A stretch of 44,730 bases of DNA from the IMG/VR virus record IMGVR_UViG_3300021517_000002, positions 1-44,730 of that record; one strand, written 5' to 3'. Each line of letters begins with the position of its first letter. Within the stretch, counting starts at the first letter, position 1. Below, in pieces: positions 6,197 through 14,046 of the stretch. Below the pieces are notes generated by a model. That model was given only the letters and a program-made list of their open reading frames with translations. It had not been told where the DNA came from and made no database searches. The position numbers were made by a program, and so were the translations under genes. This stretch comes from a virus.

Positions 6197-6649
6197 ATGT
6201 TTGGAAGAAAAAAGGTCACTCAAAAAGTAATTGGGGTAAATTTAGTCGAAGGATTACCAGTATCAGAAGGTTCAGATTTAGTTGTTAAATTAACACCCGA
6301 AAATGTAACTTTAATCGTTGCATCTACAAAACAAGAATTTACAATTGATATGTCAAAAATCACTTTGATTGATTATAAAAATGAAGTTGAAATGGAGAAG
6401 ATCATTCAGCAGTCTTTACCTGGAATGGTCATTGGTGCTGCAACATTTGGGGTAATCGGGGCAATGGTAGGTGGAAGGGTTAAAACAAAAGAGAAAAAGA
6501 ATTTAACGCACTTTGTTATCATTAATTATTTTTCAAAAGAAGAAAAGACCATTGTTCTTAGAACAAATGATTTTCTTGGTGCAGGTCAATTTGTTGATAT
6601 GTTCCGTAAACTAAAACCACAAGTACAACCAATGAATGTTTCCTTATAA
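6197..6649 (+). CDS. Phage protein with PH-like fold and glycine-rich segment
   Basis: 150 residues from MFGRKKVTQK; ATG 6197 has GGAAAGGTG seven bases upstream. The frame is open to 6158. Beta-rich N-terminal half (LVEGLPVSEGSDLVVKLTPE...), a glycine/alanine hydrophobic segment at about 85-103 (GMVIGAATFGVIGAMVGG), then a beta-rich C-terminal part. It resembles small Firmicutes phage and chromosomal proteins with a bacterial PH-like domain; function unknown. It is one of only three plus-strand genes and lies in the accessory zone between the lysis genes and the RHH cluster, so it may be expressed in the lysogen. Confidence 0.75.
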   Translation: MFGRKKVTQKVIGVNLVEGLPVSEGSDLVVKLTPENVTLIVASTKQEFTIDMSKITLIDYKNEVEMEKIIQQSLPGMVIGAATFGVIGAMVGGRVKTKEKKNLTHFVIINYFSKEEKTIVLRTNDFLGAGQFVDMFRKLKPQVQPMNVSL

Positions 6650-6650
6650 C

Positions 6651-6688
6651 AAGAAGCCATGCTATTTATTTAGCATGGCTTCTTTTAC
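6651..6688. terminator. Bidirectional terminator between convergent genes
   Basis: Perfect 14-bp stem AAGAAGCCATGCTA / TAGCATGGCTTCTT with loop TTTATT, followed by TTTTACG on the plus strand. It ends the plus-strand PH-like gene and the minus-strand late operon (amidase stop at 6690). Confidence 0.85.
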
Positions 6689-6689
6689 G

Positions 6690-7637
6690 TTATTGAAGAA
6701 TTAGATCAGATACCTTGAATGGTGTGCAAATTCCTTTTTTATCGAGAACTGCCCTGTCACCTTTCAGTTCATCCACAATGTATACACTTTTGTAAACAAA
6801 AGATGACACACCGCCACCACTGTAAGTTTTTGCACCATTTCGAACTTTAACCTTACTTCCAACACCAATAACTTTAATTGGAGGTGGACTAGATGCAACA
6901 GCTTGTCCTGATTGCGTGGTAATGAAAGCATCAAAGCCTTTTGCTTTTAATTTTGAAACCATAGCTTCTGCATTTGATTTTTCACCATAAGCACCTACCT
7001 GAACTTTATATAATCCACTATCTTGAACTATATAAGTATCAAATCCTGCTGCTTTTATTTTTTGTGATAATATATCAGCATTTGATTTTTCTTTAAATGC
7101 ACCAGTCTGAACACGATAAAGTGAACCAGTTGAAGATTGACTTGGTTTAGGTGCTGATGTATTCAATTCAGCTTTAATCATGTTCAAGAACCTATCCCAA
7201 CCCATATCAAGGGTTCTATGTGGACAGTATTTTCCACTAAAATCTTGATGTTTTTTAACTTTATCAATGCCCCAACCTTTTTCTTTTAACTTGAAAGCAA
7301 TGAATTTCGCAGCTAACTTTTCAGCAGCAATGAATTGATTTCCACCTGATTTGGAATAGCAAATTTCAATGGATAATCCCTTTCTATTACCTTTCCCACT
7401 TCCACCATCACCTGCATGCCAGGCATTACGATTTTCAGGAATACCTTGAATAATTTGTTTGTCATCCACCGCATAATGATATGAAACTTGATTATTGTTT
7501 CTAATCATATAAGCAATTTCATTTACTACACTTGCATCATTTGCAGTATTATGAACAACAATGAATTCAGCATCCATTTCATATGGACACTTAATTCCAT
7601 ATTTACTTTGGTCAACTAAGTTTTTAATAACTTGCAT
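6690..7637 (-). CDS. Endolysin: N-acetylmuramoyl-L-alanine amidase with SPOR repeats
   Basis: 315 residues. Amidase_2/PGRP-type catalytic domain (about 1-160) with zinc-ligand candidates His29 (VVHNTAND), His54 (YHYAV region) and the late KHQDFSGKYCPH motif. Two SPOR-type repeats follow (SLYRVQTGAFKEKSNA, GLYKVQVGAYGEKSNA; about 172-245), then a C-terminal SH3-like module of about 60 residues. This enzyme cuts the bond between muramic acid and L-alanine in the wall. It is the last gene of the late operon, after the holin. Confidence 0.92.
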   Translation of the reverse strand: MQVIKNLVDQSKYGIKCPYEMDAEFIVVHNTANDASVVNEIAYMIRNNNQVSYHYAVDDKQIIQGIPENRNAWHAGDGGSGKGNRKGLSIEICYSKSGGNQFIAAEKLAAKFIAFKLKEKGWGIDKVKKHQDFSGKYCPHRTLDMGWDRFLNMIKAELNTSAPKPSQSSTGSLYRVQTGAFKEKSNADILSQKIKAAGFDTYIVQDSGLYKVQVGAYGEKSNAEAMVSKLKAKGFDAFITTQSGQAVASSPPPIKVIGVGSKVKVRNGAKTYSGGGVSSFVYKSVYIVDELKGDRAVLDKKGICTPFKVSDLILQ

Positions 7638-7652
7638 GATTTGTCACCTTCC

Positions 7653-7913
7653 TTATTTGGTGTTTCCTTCACGTTTGTTAATCGCTAATTCAAATAATCC
7701 AGTTGCAGCTAAACCTGCAAATCCACCTGCCCACAACCTCAATACAAGTTCCATGTCAGTGAATGGATAAGCTGCTGCACCAATAATCAAACCAACTAGT
7801 AAACTAACTAAGGGAATAATATTTTTTGACAAACTAACTGTTCGTTTAACCAGTTCAACCAAAGCTGTGACAATCGGTAAAATAACCGTTGCGAAAATTA
7901 AAATTTTTTCCAT
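7653..7913 (-). CDS. Holin (superfamily V / Hol44-like)
   Basis: 86 residues with three hydrophobic segments (about 5-20, 30-48, 58-78) and a charged C-terminal tail. The pattern ALVELVKRT...IPLVSLLVGL...LRLWAGGFAGLAATGLFE is that of phage holins of the Hol44/A118 type. It forms inner-membrane holes that release the amidase encoded 15 nt downstream. Confidence 0.88.
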   Translation of the reverse strand: MEKILIFATVILPIVTALVELVKRTVSLSKNIIPLVSLLVGLIIGAAAYPFTDMELVLRLWAGGFAGLAATGLFELAINKREGNTK

Positions 7914-7927
7914 ATTAAAAATCTCCT

Positions 7928-8239
7928 TTATTTATCTGAATCAGAAGGCCTTTTGTACTTTTCAAGCGAATCCAACCGTTTATGTGCCTGTTTTGTTGAT
8001 TCCTCAACTTTAATAAGCCTTTCACGACTTTCTTTAATGTCATTTTTTACATTTTTCATTTCACTTTTTATTTCGGTGATTCCATTCCCAATGTTTTCAA
8101 GTTTCACAATGACAGTTGTCAATTCACTTGCTTCTGCTTTGGTATCTGTTCGTTGATTTCTTTTCATGTTGTTGATGCCTGAATAAATTCCGAAAGCCAG
8201 GGAAAGTCCTGAAATTAATAACGCAACTTCAATAGTCAT
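7928..8239 (-). CDS. Membrane-anchored coiled-coil protein (lysis or tail-end)
   Basis: 103 residues from MTIEVALLIS; ATG 8239 follows AAGGGGGAAA. The longer frame to 8296 starts inside a terminator hairpin and is unlikely. One N-terminal membrane helix is followed by a long coiled coil (about 35-90, heptads such as VIVKLENIGNGITEIKSEM). Position before the holin suggests an XhlA-like lysis accessory, but XhlA has its membrane segment at the C-terminus, so I leave it unnamed. Confidence 0.7.
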   Translation of the reverse strand: MTIEVALLISGLSLAFGIYSGINNMKRNQRTDTKAEASELTTVIVKLENIGNGITEIKSEMKNVKNDIKESRERLIKVEESTKQAHKRLDSLEKYKRPSDSDK

Positions 8240-8277
8240 TAGACACATTTCCCCCTTGAATGGCATGATAGAATACA

Positions 8278-8318
8278 AAAAACCCTTATCCGACATTTAC
8301 CGTCAAATAAGGGTTTTT
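8278..8318 (-). terminator. Terminator between tail genes and lysis cassette
   Basis: 12-bp stem AAAAACCCTTAT / ATAAGGGTTTTT. On the minus strand the stem runs into TTTTTT, a strong intrinsic terminator; it is nearly symmetric. Lysis genes must rely on read-through, antitermination or an unseen promoter. Confidence 0.8.
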
Positions 8319-8328
8319 AATTTGTAAT

Positions 8329-8502
8329 TTAGTTGGAAACAATTACTTCTGTATATCCATCAGTTTCAAGAATTGTGTCAACTTCTGTTTTCCAGTTCAC
8401 ATATAATGCGGTATTAACAAAATATGCTTTGTATTTTTCTTTACCATTTGCGATTGAAACCTTTGCAGCTTGTTCAATCATCCTTGCAATGAAAGCACTC
8501 AT
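8329..8502 (-). CDS. Small conserved tail-region protein, 57 residues
   Basis: ATG 8502 with ribosome site AAAGGTGGTGA; stop 8331-8329. Begins MSAFIARMIEQAAKVSIANG and ends TDGYTEVIVSN. Such short proteins lie between tail-fibre and lysis genes in PBSX-like phages; function unknown. It is not a good match to XkdX itself. It ends just before the terminator. Confidence 0.75.
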   Translation of the reverse strand: MSAFIARMIEQAAKVSIANGKEKYKAYFVNTALYVNWKTEVDTILETDGYTEVIVSN

Positions 8503-8523
8503 TTATTTATCACCACCTTTCAA

Positions 8524-8778
8524 TTAAACCATTAGACTTGGAAGAATTTCTGTTAACAATGAATCAAGCGTACTTTCCGTATTACTGTTTCGTTCAGCCA
8601 TGATCCTGATGTATTCATCTTTTTCGTACTGAACCATGTCATATTCAAAGCCAGTGAAAGTGTTATCCCCATCATTTTCTTCAACTTGTGTAATGTTGGA
8701 ATAAACCCAAACGTTAAATTCATCAATCACTAATGGTTCAGGTTGAACAGTGCTTCTTACTTTTCCATAATCTTTCAT
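8524..8778 (-). CDS. XkdW-like tail protein
   Basis: 84 residues. Start overlaps the RT stop (ATGA-type, 8778/8775), so translation is coupled. Central NVWVYSNITQVEE and C-terminal MVQYEKDEYIRIMAE then LLTEILPSLMV match small XkdW-like proteins after the fibre gene of PBSX-like phages; role unknown, possibly fibre assembly. It is not similar to the DGR accessory protein Avd (too short, acidic). Confidence 0.75.
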   Translation of the reverse strand: MKDYGKVRSTVQPEPLVIDEFNVWVYSNITQVEENDGDNTFTGFEYDMVQYEKDEYIRIMAERNSNTESTLDSLLTEILPSLMV

Positions 8779-9842
8779 GCAGGTATTCCACCCTTCATAT
8801 AAATGTTTTGCAAATAATAATCATCTGCAAATTGTTGAATTGGTTCAATATATTTTTCTATTAATCTATAACTATCACAATGAATCAACCATCCCTTATA
8901 GGAATTGATTGAACACCATTCTGAATAATTTAGTTCTTTTCCTTCTATCCGCTTTTTATTAATTGCAATCATTTTCTTCTTGAATTGCTTACAAGTGGAT
9001 TTTCTAAGAAGTTTAAAATTCAGAAATATCCTGTATCCAACATAATCAATTCCACGCACAAATGTAGGGAACACTTGCCAACTTTCTTTGATTTTTAACT
9101 TCAATTTTGTTTTGAAATATTCATCTATTTCTTTTCTAAGTTGATGAAGTGCTTCTTTGTTGTTTCCAAGGATTACTATGTCATCCATGTATCTGAAATA
9201 ATGCTTTACACGTTTGACTTCTTTTATCCAGTGGTCAAACTCTGAAAAATAAAAGTTACCACTGTATTGTGACAGATAATTTCCAATAGGAATTCCAGTG
9301 TCACCAGGTGTAGAATCAATGATTTCATCCAGTAACCAAAGAAGGTCAGAATCTTTGAACAATCTTCTATATTTTTCTTTTAAGATTGTGTGGTTGATAG
9401 ATGGATAAAACTTCTTTGCATCAATTTTTAAACAATACTGTGACCCTGGAACATCATTCTGAACTTCATCACATAATCTATTGAAACAAAGATGAATTCC
9501 CCTTCCTGGAATTGCTGAATAAGTATCCTTGGTGAAATTGTTTAATAGTAGCGGTTCAATTATTTGTAATATTGCCCACTGACATATTCTGTCGGGGAAA
9601 TAGGGTAATTTAAAAATTTCTCTTTCTTTTCCGCTATCATTCTTGATGAATGTTTCATAGTTTGAAGTTTGGTACGTTTTATTAATCAGCATTTCTTGAA
9701 GCAAACTAAAATAATATTCGGGGTTTGCATCAACCATCTGAACTTCTTTGTACCATCCTTTTCCCTTTTTAGCATTTTGGTGTGCAAGGATTAGGTTGTC
9801 CATATCATAAATTTTTTCGTATAAATACCCATGTCTTTTCAT
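8775..9842 (-). CDS. DGR reverse transcriptase
   Basis: 355 residues; ribosome site AAAGGAT before ATG 9842. RT motifs in order: KIDAKKFYPSI (Asp141, metal ligand), GIPIGNYLSQ (183-192), YMDD (218-221), then thumb sequence with GIDYVGYRIF. The IGNxxSQ form in place of QGxxxSP separates DGR enzymes from group II intron RTs. It copies TR RNA with errors at adenines; the cDNA replaces VR in the fibre gene. Gene order is fibre-VR, TR, RT. The RT is embedded in the tail operon and has no neighbouring avd gene. Confidence 0.95.
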   Translation of the reverse strand: MKRHGYLYEKIYDMDNLILAHQNAKKGKGWYKEVQMVDANPEYYFSLLQEMLINKTYQTSNYETFIKNDSGKEREIFKLPYFPDRICQWAILQIIEPLLLNNFTKDTYSAIPGRGIHLCFNRLCDEVQNDVPGSQYCLKIDAKKFYPSINHTILKEKYRRLFKDSDLLWLLDEIIDSTPGDTGIPIGNYLSQYSGNFYFSEFDHWIKEVKRVKHYFRYMDDIVILGNNKEALHQLRKEIDEYFKTKLKLKIKESWQVFPTFVRGIDYVGYRIFLNFKLLRKSTCKQFKKKMIAINKKRIEGKELNYSEWCSINSYKGWLIHCDSYRLIEKYIEPIQQFADDYYLQNIYMKGGIPA

Positions 9843-9947
9843 TTATGACTATCCTTTGTATGCACATTATCAAACCGAATCTTCAACCTTTGAAAGTTCA
9901 AAGTCTACCAATACAGTTCAATTCTTTTTATGTTTTACCAAGAGGTA

Positions 9948-9958
9948 GGGCAATCAGG
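9948..9958. repeat. Inverted repeat flanking TR, arm A
   Basis: GGGCAATCAGG, exact reverse complement of CCTGATTGCCC at 10152-10162. It lies in the TR-RT spacer and would pair with the other arm in the minus-strand RNA. Confidence 0.7.
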
Positions 9959-9986
9959 TTTCACATTTTTAAGATTAATTTTATGC

Positions 9987-10106
9987 ATTTACTAAGTGAC
10001 TGCTGATATTCCGATTACGATTAGAAGAAGTATTATTCACATTCCAATAGAAACTACCACTATTAGAAGAATTATTCCAATTACTGCCTAATTGAGTGAT
10101 TAACTA
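9987..10106 (-). repeat. DGR template repeat (TR)
   Basis: 120 nt aligned without gaps to VR at an offset of 228. On the minus strand TR has 40 adenines; 28 differ from VR and none of the 80 other bases does. Rich in AAT codons (AAT-AAT-TCT-TCT-AAT), the usual design for diversifying Asn codons. In the VR frame it contains a stop-like TAG at its first codon and is not translated. Confidence 0.95.
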
Positions 10107-10151
10107 TAATGGCTTTTTCTTTTGTGTCTGACTTCTTGGTTGTATCAACAC

Positions 10152-10162
10152 CCTGATTGCCC
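10152..10162. repeat. Inverted repeat flanking TR, arm B
   Basis: CCTGATTGCCC, 35 nt after the fibre stop and 46 nt before TR in transcript order. Pairs with 9948-9958. Confidence 0.7.
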
Positions 10163-10196
10163 AAATTTATTTCAATATTTTTATTCTATGTCAGTC

Positions 10197-12266
10197 TTAT
10201 GCTGCATCAGGTACATACACCAAGCGACCGCCGACATCCCGACCACGACTAGAAGAAGCATAAGTCACACTCCAACAGAAACCACCACCATAAGAAGAAT
10301 AAGTCCAACTACCGCCCAATCGAGCGATCAACCATCCATTGTATGTGTGATTCTGATAGAAGTAATCACCAACTGGAAGTGAACTATCACCTGTTGTTTC
10401 AGAAGGGAAGAACAACCAGTCAAATTCTTCATTGTAACCGAATGCTGAAATATAGCCATCTTTTCTTGACAATGTAATTCCTGCATCTTTATATGGTGAT
10501 GTTCCTATGTCATCGGCAAATGCATTATCAGCAACATAAAGATTATTCATGTTTTTAGCTTCAATATTCTGACCATCAACAAACTTCCAAATGTTCATCC
10601 AAAAGTTTTCTTCCCCACGATAAGTGACAACATTAAATCCATTTGTATTTGTTACTGCACCTGATGAATTTCCAAGGTTTGTGGTTGCACCAGTAAGTTC
10701 AGCCATATTAGATGTAGCATCATCAGTCTTTTGAACACCGTTTCCAATCTTGGACTGTGTGTTCATGGAAGCATATTCGATTGTAAACAATAACTGTGTT
10801 GCAGCAACTATTGCAGCATATGCCTGCTGCCAACCTGTACCACGATTGTTTGCTAATTTTCTGAATCCACTTCTTGTTGCACCTGTTTGTGTCACACCTG
10901 ATGTTGGTTTTGCATTTGCAATGGATGATAGTAAGTCACCAGTTGAAGCAGTAAAATCAACTATCTGTTCATCAGCTAACAAATATACACCTGCTGATTT
11001 ATCAAAGACTGATCCTTCAAATGCTGATGGGTAAATGAAATTCTTTTCTTTACCGTTACTAATAAAAGCAGGGTGAAGTTTAAATCCTACCTTCTTCACA
11101 TCAGAAATATAATATCTTGCTTTTCTCATGTGGAATCCTTTACCGACTTTACCCGAAACAGTTTTAGTCACTGTTGCAGTAACACCAGTTGTTCCACCGT
11201 TAAATGTAGCAGTTACTTTTTCACCTGAATCAATAGCTGTAAATGTTACTGATGAACCTGATCCACCAGTTGTCCATCCTGTAAATGATGCTGCTCTGAT
11301 TTTTGTTGCTACTAAAGATGTTGTGTTATCACTTGTAGCAACTGCAACTGTGAAATCTTTACCATCAAGGTTGATAGTCACATTTCCATCTGATGTTGGA
11401 ACTGCTGTAATTGCAAGCGTATTGATTTCTTTATATTCAACCTTATCAAGTTGTAATGGAACTACCTTGTAATAGAATTTTGGTTGTTCAACCATGACTT
11501 GAACTTTTGTTCCAACTGCATAAGTAGTACCGCCCTTTGTAACTGCTTGTAATAAAGCACCAGTTTCCGTATATGCAGCTTCACCATAATACGCTAGAAC
11601 CTTACCATCATCAGCTAAAATACATCTTTTTCTTCCACCGAATGCATTGATGTTGTCGAACCCTGAACCTGGTATTCTATTTACTGCACCTGCTAATCTA
11701 GTAAACTTCTTATTTTTAAAATCTACTTCCACACCAACAATGTCACTGTCTGTATATCCAACAAATGCTTGAAGGTCTGAAATTTTATTCTGTAAATCTG
11801 CAATATCACCAATAGTTGCAACAGCAGCAGGGTCAACATTTAGTGAAACACTTGAAGCATTTGAAACAGTTGTGACAAGCTTAAAGAAAGCACCTGATGT
11901 TGTAATTCCATTATAAGGTGGCATATATCCGGCTTGACTTGCAATAGTTACCGCATAAAGAATTTCACCAAGGTCAGGGTCAATGGCATAAAGTCCGATT
12001 GCCCTCATATAGTAACCAGTAGATAAATCAGTATTAGTAACCGCCCCTTCAACTTGAACAGCTACATCATTTGTTCTAATAACTCTACTGATTAATGTAG
12101 TTTGCTTGACACCTGATAATGAAGTTAGACCAGGAAGTTGTCCATCAGTATAGGTTGTATCTGAAACACTGATCTTTGTGAATAGAACATTTCCTGTACC
12201 TGCAAGCATTTTCGCCATCAATGCTTGACCTCTATCTGTAATAATTAACTGTTTAAATTCAGCCAT
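10197..12266 (-). CDS. Tail fibre / DGR-diversified receptor-binding protein
   Basis: 689 residues. The N-terminal about 165 residues match phage tail-fibre/collar N-domains (DUF3751-like: FKQLIITDRGQALMAK). The middle contains a beta-sandwich, Ig-like segment (about 270-380, TSDGNVTINLDGKDFTVAVA). The C-terminal about 150 residues form a C-type-lectin/FGE-like fold carrying VR (GWLIARLGGSW ... RLVYVPDAA). Such proteins display a variable ligand surface at the fibre tip and set host range. VR lies at the extreme C-terminus, as in known DGR targets. It lies between the XkdU-like baseplate gene and the DGR RNA. Confidence 0.92.
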   Translation of the reverse strand: MAEFKQLIITDRGQALMAKMLAGTGNVLFTKISVSDTTYTDGQLPGLTSLSGVKQTTLISRVIRTNDVAVQVEGAVTNTDLSTGYYMRAIGLYAIDPDLGEILYAVTIASQAGYMPPYNGITTSGAFFKLVTTVSNASSVSLNVDPAAVATIGDIADLQNKISDLQAFVGYTDSDIVGVEVDFKNKKFTRLAGAVNRIPGSGFDNINAFGGRKRCILADDGKVLAYYGEAAYTETGALLQAVTKGGTTYAVGTKVQVMVEQPKFYYKVVPLQLDKVEYKEINTLAITAVPTSDGNVTINLDGKDFTVAVATSDNTTSLVATKIRAASFTGWTTGGSGSSVTFTAIDSGEKVTATFNGGTTGVTATVTKTVSGKVGKGFHMRKARYYISDVKKVGFKLHPAFISNGKEKNFIYPSAFEGSVFDKSAGVYLLADEQIVDFTASTGDLLSSIANAKPTSGVTQTGATRSGFRKLANNRGTGWQQAYAAIVAATQLLFTIEYASMNTQSKIGNGVQKTDDATSNMAELTGATTNLGNSSGAVTNTNGFNVVTYRGEENFWMNIWKFVDGQNIEAKNMNNLYVADNAFADDIGTSPYKDAGITLSRKDGYISAFGYNEEFDWLFFPSETTGDSSLPVGDYFYQNHTYNGWLIARLGGSWTYSSYGGGFCWSVTYASSSRGRDVGGRLVYVPDAA
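10215..10334 (-). repeat. DGR variable repeat (VR) in the tail-fibre gene
   Basis: 120 nt encoding GG-rich C-type-lectin sequence near the fibre C-terminus (LGGSWTYSSYGGGFCW...). Changes from TR are A to G, C or T only, including AAT to TAT, ACT, AGT, GGT and GAT. Six codons separate VR from the stop. There is no GC-only tract at its 3' edge as in the Bordetella IMH. Confidence 0.95.
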
Positions 12267-12286
12267 ATTCTCATTCCTACCCTTCT

Positions 12287-12988
12287 TTAATTAATTCCTG
12301 AAATTTCTACAACAGAAGCATTTGAACCAGTTTTACCAGTACCATTGATTGTGACGGTTTCATTATAGTTATCAGAAAGTGTAACTTGTGCTGTTCCAAT
12401 ATAAGTACCACCAATATTTGAGTTACCTTGAATATTAAAATCAGCTTTATATGAATCAGAAAATTCAACGATTGAACAAGCTGCCATTCCTGCTAAAACA
12501 TATAAATTTGTACTGCTATCACAATAAATTTCATTGTTGGATGTGATTTCAATGTTTGACGGAATAATATATCCAAGTAAATTTTGAAGTTCATCCACTT
12601 GACCTGAAAGTTCAAGGTGTGTGATGATCTCCATTTTGTAGACATTAAAATCATTGTTAATTGTGAAGTTGATTCCATCACATAAAACCATCATTTTTTG
12701 AATGAAGGCTTTATATGTGTATGGAATAACATCATTCCATCTTGTTAAAACCCTTGAAATTCTTGATTCCAAAGTGTCATCAACAGAAGGAATGATTTTT
12801 AATAGTTTTTCAAATCTAGCAATACCATTTAAGTTACTTGTTTCAATGAATTGGTTATTCTTTAATCTTTCACTCTCGTCAGCTAGTAATTGAAATTCAG
12901 GGTTTTCAGCATTCATTATTTGCCCGATTTCCCTATAATCTTGAATAAACAATGGAAGGTATTCTATTAAATTAATATCCCTAATCAT
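12287..12988 (-). CDS. xkdU: Baseplate/tail protein XkdU-like (DUF2313)
   Basis: 233 residues. N-terminal LIEYLPLFIQDYREIGQIMN followed by ESRISRVLTRWNDVIPYTYK matches the DUF2313/YmfQ family, which works with the baseplate J protein (like P2 gpI). The C-terminal about 65 residues are glycine- and threonine-rich and may contact the fibre. The start overlaps the baseplate J stop by four bases. Confidence 0.82.
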   Translation of the reverse strand: MIRDINLIEYLPLFIQDYREIGQIMNAENPEFQLLADESERLKNNQFIETSNLNGIARFEKLLKIIPSVDDTLESRISRVLTRWNDVIPYTYKAFIQKMMVLCDGINFTINNDFNVYKMEIITHLELSGQVDELQNLLGYIIPSNIEITSNNEIYCDSSTNLYVLAGMAACSIVEFSDSYKADFNIQGNSNIGGTYIGTAQVTLSDNYNETVTINGTGKTGSNASVVEISGIN

Positions 12989-14046
12989 AAGGAAACACCC
13001 CCCATTTTAGGAATCTGATAATTAGTCAGAACCAAATTGGAAGTTGAACCGTTAATTCTTGTATTTGAAATATCAATAACACCTTGAATTCCTAAAATCT
13101 TGGTTTCAATCTGTGCGATTCTGACAATCGTATTTGTTTGATTTTTCCAATCTTTTCTTAATTCAAGGAGATAATCTGAAATAACCAGTTCAATTTGTGG
13201 TTTTAAATTAGTAAAAGAATAACCATCATCAAAAGTAATAGTAGATGTGACATTTACTATTATTTCGTCTGCTGTATCAACCGTTACTATGTGACCAATA
13301 GGTGCAATTCCAAGTCCTTGACCATCTTGTGTTGGGTCAACTTCTGTTTGAACTTGTTCAATTAAAATTGAACTTGCTTTATCGAACTCTGAATTTAAAA
13401 TGGTTAATTTGACAGTTCCACCACCATTCCAAACTGGTGTTACTTTCGTTGAACCGACACCTGCAATGGAATTTGTTTTGTCAATATAGTCTTTTTTATT
13501 ACCACCATAGGCCTTTGTTTCGAACGAAGAAAAATATCTTGAACGTAAGCTTTCAGTATCTTCTTCATCTTCTCCAGGAATAAGTGTTTCCGTTATCCTT
13601 GCAGTTTCTAATCCGTCAATATATTCAATCGGTATCATGTCACCAAAGTATTGACTTCCTTGAACACCAATAATTTCACATTCTAATTGGTAAACACCGT
13701 CAGAAATCTTTTCTTTAACGTGATAGTTCAAATCATTCAAACTAAACCTTGAACCTATTGGGATATTGATATTGGATGGTGTGAATTCACCTTTCAGAAT
13801 GGCATAAGTTGCAGGATATGGTTCAATACCCCTTTCTTTTGCCCTTCTAATTAAATATTCTCTTGAAGCAGTATCACCAAACGTTTCTTGTAGAATAATG
13901 TCAAATTCGATATACATTAATTGAAGTTCAATAGCAGCAGGTGCGAGTGCGTCATAAATGATAGAACCTTCCCTTTTATTGAAACTATTTGATACATTAT
14001 CGAGCATTCTTTGCATGATAAATTCAAAAGTAATATGTTCATACAT
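12985..14046 (-). CDS. xkdT: Baseplate J/gp47-like protein (XkdT)
   Basis: 353 residues. Contains the baseplate J signatures: EGSIIYDALAPAAIELQLMY near residue 27, then GEDEEDTESLRSRYFSSF, AYGGNKKDYIDKTNSI and VTPVWNGGGTVKLTIL. Baseplate J proteins form the wedge of contractile tails. Start and stop overlap the neighbours (XkdS-like upstream, XkdU-like downstream), as in PBSX. Confidence 0.92.
   Translation of the reverse strand: MYEHITFEFIMQRMLDNVSNSFNKREGSIIYDALAPAAIELQLMYIEFDIILQETFGDTASREYLIRRAKERGIEPYPATYAILKGEFTPSNINIPIGSRFSLNDLNYHVKEKISDGVYQLECEIIGVQGSQYFGDMIPIEYIDGLETARITETLIPGEDEEDTESLRSRYFSSFETKAYGGNKKDYIDKTNSIAGVGSTKVTPVWNGGGTVKLTILNSEFDKASSILIEQVQTEVDPTQDGQGLGIAPIGHIVTVDTADEIIVNVTSTITFDDGYSFTNLKPQIELVISDYLLELRKDWKNQTNTIVRIAQIETKILGIQGVIDISNTRINGSTSNLVLTNYQIPKMGGVSL

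Larger units (their letters stand above)
9843..10106 (-). ncRNA. DGR template RNA: TR plus 144-nt spacer to RT
   Basis: Minus-strand transcript between the fibre stop and the RT start. It contains TR (10106-9987) and a 144-nt non-coding spacer (9986-9843). The spacer length is close to the 140-nt spacer needed in the Bordetella BPP-1 DGR RNA. An 11-bp inverted repeat outside TR (10162-10152 with 9958-9948) could close a stem around TR. RNA ends are not known. Confidence 0.7.

Noticed and set aside
8333-8527. Plus-strand frame in the lysis/tail region
   Set aside because: It is antisense to the 57-residue minus-strand gene with a strong ribosome site and runs through the operon direction.
8775-9842. 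Reverse transcriptase as a group II intron or retron enzyme
   Set aside because: It has IGNxxSQ rather than QGxxxSP, no maturase or endonuclease domain, and sits next to a matching TR/VR pair.
9782-10006. Plus-strand frame across TR and the RT start as an avd gene
   Set aside because: Wrong strand, no ribosome site, and it is antisense to RT and TR; composition is not Avd-like.
10750-11472. Plus-strand frames opposite the tail fibre gene
   Set aside because: Long open frames there come from codon bias of the minus-strand fibre gene; no starts with ribosome sites.
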